A stretch of 64,000 nt of DNA from CAZEHS01 sp964424355 (GTDB taxonomy: Bacteria > Bacillota > Clostridia > Peptostreptococcales > Acidaminobacteraceae). The DNA lies in assembly GCA_964424355.1 (NCBI GenBank), contig CAYRIO010000013.1, positions 12,638 through 76,637 on the forward strand, read 5' to 3'. Made by a program: the position numbers and the translations under genes. Of this stretch, positions 61,943 to 64,000 are shown piece by piece. Within the stretch, counting starts at the first letter, position 1; each line of letters starts with the position of its first letter. The notes beneath the pieces are model-generated. The model had not been told where the DNA came from, did no database searches, and was given only the letters and a program-made list of their open reading frames with translations.

Positions 61943-62830
61943 CTATAAGAAATGTCTTACAACCTTAAGGCTGTGAACATTTTGGGTGTACTGGGCGATT
62001 GCAGCAAACTGCCCGCCGGCATAAAGCAGAACCAAGGTATCCTTCGGATACCCGGTTTTCAAAAATCGAGCGAAGTTAGCATCCACGCCGTTGCGAATCA
62101 TTTTAATCCATTCTTCCTTGAGATAGAGCTTTGGAATCCCAGCGAAGGCCTCGTCGATGCTAACCAGCCATTTGGCAGCTTCATCCGAGGATTCACAGGC
62201 TTTTAGCTCCTCCAGGGTAATGCTGTTCCGGATATCGAACGCTCCGGTGGCTGTTCTCAGCAGAAAACTCATGACACCACCACAGCCTAGATCCGCTCCG
62301 ACATCATGGCAAAGCGTTCGGATATATGTGCCTTTAGAACACACCACATCAAAGAGCGCTCTTTTCCCATCAAACCGGATCAAGCGAATGCTATGGATGG
62401 TCTGAGAGCGCGCTTCCCGCTCCACGGTGATTCCCTTGCGGGCCAGGTCGCAAAGCTTCTGCCCATCTACTTTGAGAGCGGAGAACATCGGCGGAATCTG
62501 GAGGATATCCCCGGTAAATCGCTGGAGTGCATCCGCAAGTTCCTGCTCTGTCACTGCGACAGGGTGTTCTGAGAGTACTGTTCCCCAACGATCCTGGGTG
62601 TCTGTCGTCATGCCGAGGGTCAGTTCCGCACGGTAGGTTTTCCGGTCTTCTTGAAGCATTTCCACAATCCGCGTGGCTTGTCCGACACAAATAGGAAGAA
62701 CACCGGCAGCCTGCGGATCCAGGGTGCCGGTGTGTCCCACTTTCTTGGTCCATAAAACGCGACGGACCACTGCCACCGCATCGTGGGATGTCATCCCCGG
62801 TGGCTTTAAAAAATTCAAAATTCCATTCAT
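61943..62830 (-). CDS. truB: tRNA pseudouridine-55 synthase
   Basis: A 295-residue TruB with the catalytic Asp in GHTGTLDPQAAGVL (near residue 38), KTYRAELTLG, and GTYIRTLCHDVG (near 170). It makes pseudouridine-55 in tRNA T-arms. The ATG overlaps the nrnA stop (ATGA). Confidence 0.98.
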   Translation of the reverse strand: MNGILNFLKPPGMTSHDAVAVVRRVLWTKKVGHTGTLDPQAAGVLPICVGQATRIVEMLQEDRKTYRAELTLGMTTDTQDRWGTVLSEHPVAVTEQELADALQRFTGDILQIPPMFSALKVDGQKLCDLARKGITVEREARSQTIHSIRLIRFDGKRALFDVVCSKGTYIRTLCHDVGADLGCGGVMSFLLRTATGAFDIRNSITLEELKACESSDEAAKWLVSIDEAFAGIPKLYLKEEWIKMIRNGVDANFARFLKTGYPKDTLVLLYAGGQFAAIAQYTQNVHSLKVVRHFL

Positions 62831-63801
62831 GATCCCATCTGCTCCAGTATGGCTCTTTCAAATTCAGTCATGGCCTGGTTCATGGACATTTCAAGCGTAC
62901 AGCCGGCCGCACGCTTGTGACCGCCGCCGCCGTATCGGGTAGCCAAGGCACTGACATCAAAATCGTACTTGGATCGCATACTCACCTTAATGCGTCCCTC
63001 ACCCAATTCTTTGAACAGAGCCACCACTTCAATCCCTTGAATGCTGCGGATATACTCTGAAATGCCATCAGTATCCTCATAGATAGCCCGATGGGTCATC
63101 ATCATTTCTGATGTCACCGGGACCAGAGAAATCCGGTCGTGAGCGACCAGCCGCATGTTTTCAAGCGCATGCATCAACAGCATGACTTTGTTGAGCGGCT
63201 GGTTTTGATAGAGATCCGTATTAATTGATTTTGTGTCAATGCCCGCAGCCATCAGATCAGATGCGATCCGCATGGTCTGGGGCGTTGTATTGTCATAACG
63301 AAAACTCCCTGTATCCGTAGAAAGTGCGATATAAAGAGCGGTTGCAGCAACCTTGTCCAGTTGGAAACCGAATTCACCTGCCAGTTCGAAGATAATCTCC
63401 CCTGTTGAACTGGCGTGCTCATCCACATAATTGATATCTCCAAAGTGGGTGTTGGTCCGATGATGGTCGATCACCGCCATGAGGCAGTAATTCGGCAGCA
63501 AGGCAATCCGACTTCCCAACCGTCCCAAATCGCTGCTGTCTACTGCGATGCAGACATATTCTTCATCCGGTTCCACAAACTCTTCCATTTCCACAAAAAG
63601 GGTCCTGGGGATCATCCGAAGGTTGGCCGGCACAGAATCTTCCACCAAAACCACGGCTCTTTTTCCTGCCTGATGCAGGAAGTGAGCCAGGGCCGCAGAG
63701 GACCCGATGGTGTCGCCATCGGGCATGACATGGGGAAGAATCACATAATTATCATAATTCTCAAGCGTCTTCTTTATCTGCTGTATCGCTTCCAGATTCA
63801 T
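62827..63801 (-). CDS. nrnA: DHH/DHHA1 oligoribonuclease (NrnA-type)
   Basis: A 324-residue DHH phosphoesterase: LPHVMPDGDTIGSSAAL (near residue 25), IDHHRTN (near 108), AVDSSDLGRL, and the C-terminal DHHA1 motif RYGGGGHKRAAG (near 295). It hydrolyses short oligoribonucleotides (nanoRNA) and pAp in family members. Start ATG 63801 lies six bases after GGAGG and within the 3' end of rbfA, giving a 41-base overlap. Confidence 0.95.
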   Translation of the reverse strand: MNLEAIQQIKKTLENYDNYVILPHVMPDGDTIGSSAALAHFLHQAGKRAVVLVEDSVPANLRMIPRTLFVEMEEFVEPDEEYVCIAVDSSDLGRLGSRIALLPNYCLMAVIDHHRTNTHFGDINYVDEHASSTGEIIFELAGEFGFQLDKVAATALYIALSTDTGSFRYDNTTPQTMRIASDLMAAGIDTKSINTDLYQNQPLNKVMLLMHALENMRLVAHDRISLVPVTSEMMMTHRAIYEDTDGISEYIRSIQGIEVVALFKELGEGRIKVSMRSKYDFDVSALATRYGGGGHKRAAGCTLEMSMNQAMTEFERAILEQMGS

Positions 63802-64000
63802 CTTCATCCTCCGCTTTAGGCTCATGAGGGATCACTGAACTGATCAGCTTATTCATATACATGCTGTTTTCAATGGACTCATCTACCTTAAACAGCGGCT
63901 CCGGCGTATAGTGGAGCTTCAGCTCCGTACCAATGGCCTTGCGGATGAACCCTTTTGCGCTGTTCAGCCCTTCCAGAGCCTTCTGCCTGTCGGCAGAAGA
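63761..64000 (-). CDS. rbfA: ribosome-binding factor A (5' part outside window)
   Basis: The last 79 codons of RbfA, running off the right edge, with DRQKALEGLNSAKGFIRKAI and ELKLHYTPEPLFKVDESIE, the characteristic C-terminal half of the KH-like fold, then an acidic tail (KAEDEDESGSDTADKEDA). RbfA acts in late 30S assembly. It overlaps nrnA by 41 bases; rbfA-nrnA-truB-ribF is the standard Firmicutes order. Confidence 0.93.
   Translation of the reverse strand, partial: SSADRQKALEGLNSAKGFIRKAIGTELKLHYTPEPLFKVDESIENSMYMNKLISSVIPHEPKAEDEDESGSDTADKEDA

Noticed and set aside
1..64000. Mobile elements, CRISPR arrays, defence islands or phage genes
   Set aside because: No transposase, integrase, cas gene, repeat-spacer pattern or toxin-antitoxin pair was found; gene content is syntenic housekeeping throughout.

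Overview
The window looks like an ordinary chromosomal segment of an anaerobic, low-copy-mobile-element Firmicute of class Clostridia. Support for this: strong AGGAGG ribosome binding sites, a SCIFF peptide with its radical SAM maturase, a glycyl radical enzyme with its activase, HemZ, a SpoIID-family protein, KimA-type potassium uptake, T-box, SAM-I, purine and yybP-ykoY leaders, and the anaerobic homocysteine route (COG1900/NIL-ferredoxin/COG2122). Base composition is near 50% GC by eye. I cannot name a genus with confidence. Almost every gene is on the minus strand; only the P-type ATPase (3291-5924) and the HD-GYP gene (50113-51174) are on the plus strand. No tRNA, rRNA, CRISPR, phage or insertion sequence was seen.

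Layout. 1-6738: a ROK-family protein cut by the window edge, a KimA-like K+ transporter, a divergent P2A-type cation ATPase behind a manganese riboswitch, and a TSUP permease. 6753-16800: AAA ATPase, hemZ, a metallo-hydrolase, dtd, a bifunctional Rel, apt, recJ and a LapA-like protein. 15917-25978: the clostridial block secF-secD, gamma-carbonic anhydrase, scfB-scfA, yajC, tgt, queA, a SpoIID-family protein, ruvB, ruvA. 26120-31642: a YjjI glycyl radical enzyme with a small YjjW-like activase under a palindromic operator, a pseudo-receiver/degenerate-GGDEF protein, and a secreted beta-propeller protein.

31787-37629: one SAM-I riboswitch-controlled transcription unit that should carry methionine synthesis from aspartate semialdehyde: COG1900 sulfurtransferase, NIL-ferredoxin, COG2122, metF and metH. 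37675-39821: a GlnK/GlnL-like two-component pair. 39939-45500: a BMP-type nucleoside ABC transporter with xpt under a guanine-class riboswitch. 45641-48334: tyrS behind a tyrosine T-box, and a DD-carboxypeptidase. 48427-49922: four small genes of unknown function. 50113-51174: an HD-GYP c-di-GMP phosphodiesterase. 51254-54989: the four acetyl-CoA carboxylase genes. 55183-64000: lysC, dut, an M16 protease, pnp, rpsO, ribF, truB, nrnA and the end of rbfA, a standard translation/RNA-metabolism cluster.

The regulatory RNA content is the striking feature: four separate cis-acting metabolite or tRNA sensors (Mn2+, S-adenosylmethionine, guanine, tRNA-Tyr), each with a visible promoter and terminator. 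The most interesting protein-level items are the uncharacterised YjjI/YjjW pair, the response regulator whose phospho-acceptor Asp is Glu and whose GGDEF motif is destroyed, the ROK protein with an altered ATP-phosphate loop, and the small-gene cluster at 48.4-49.9 kb.
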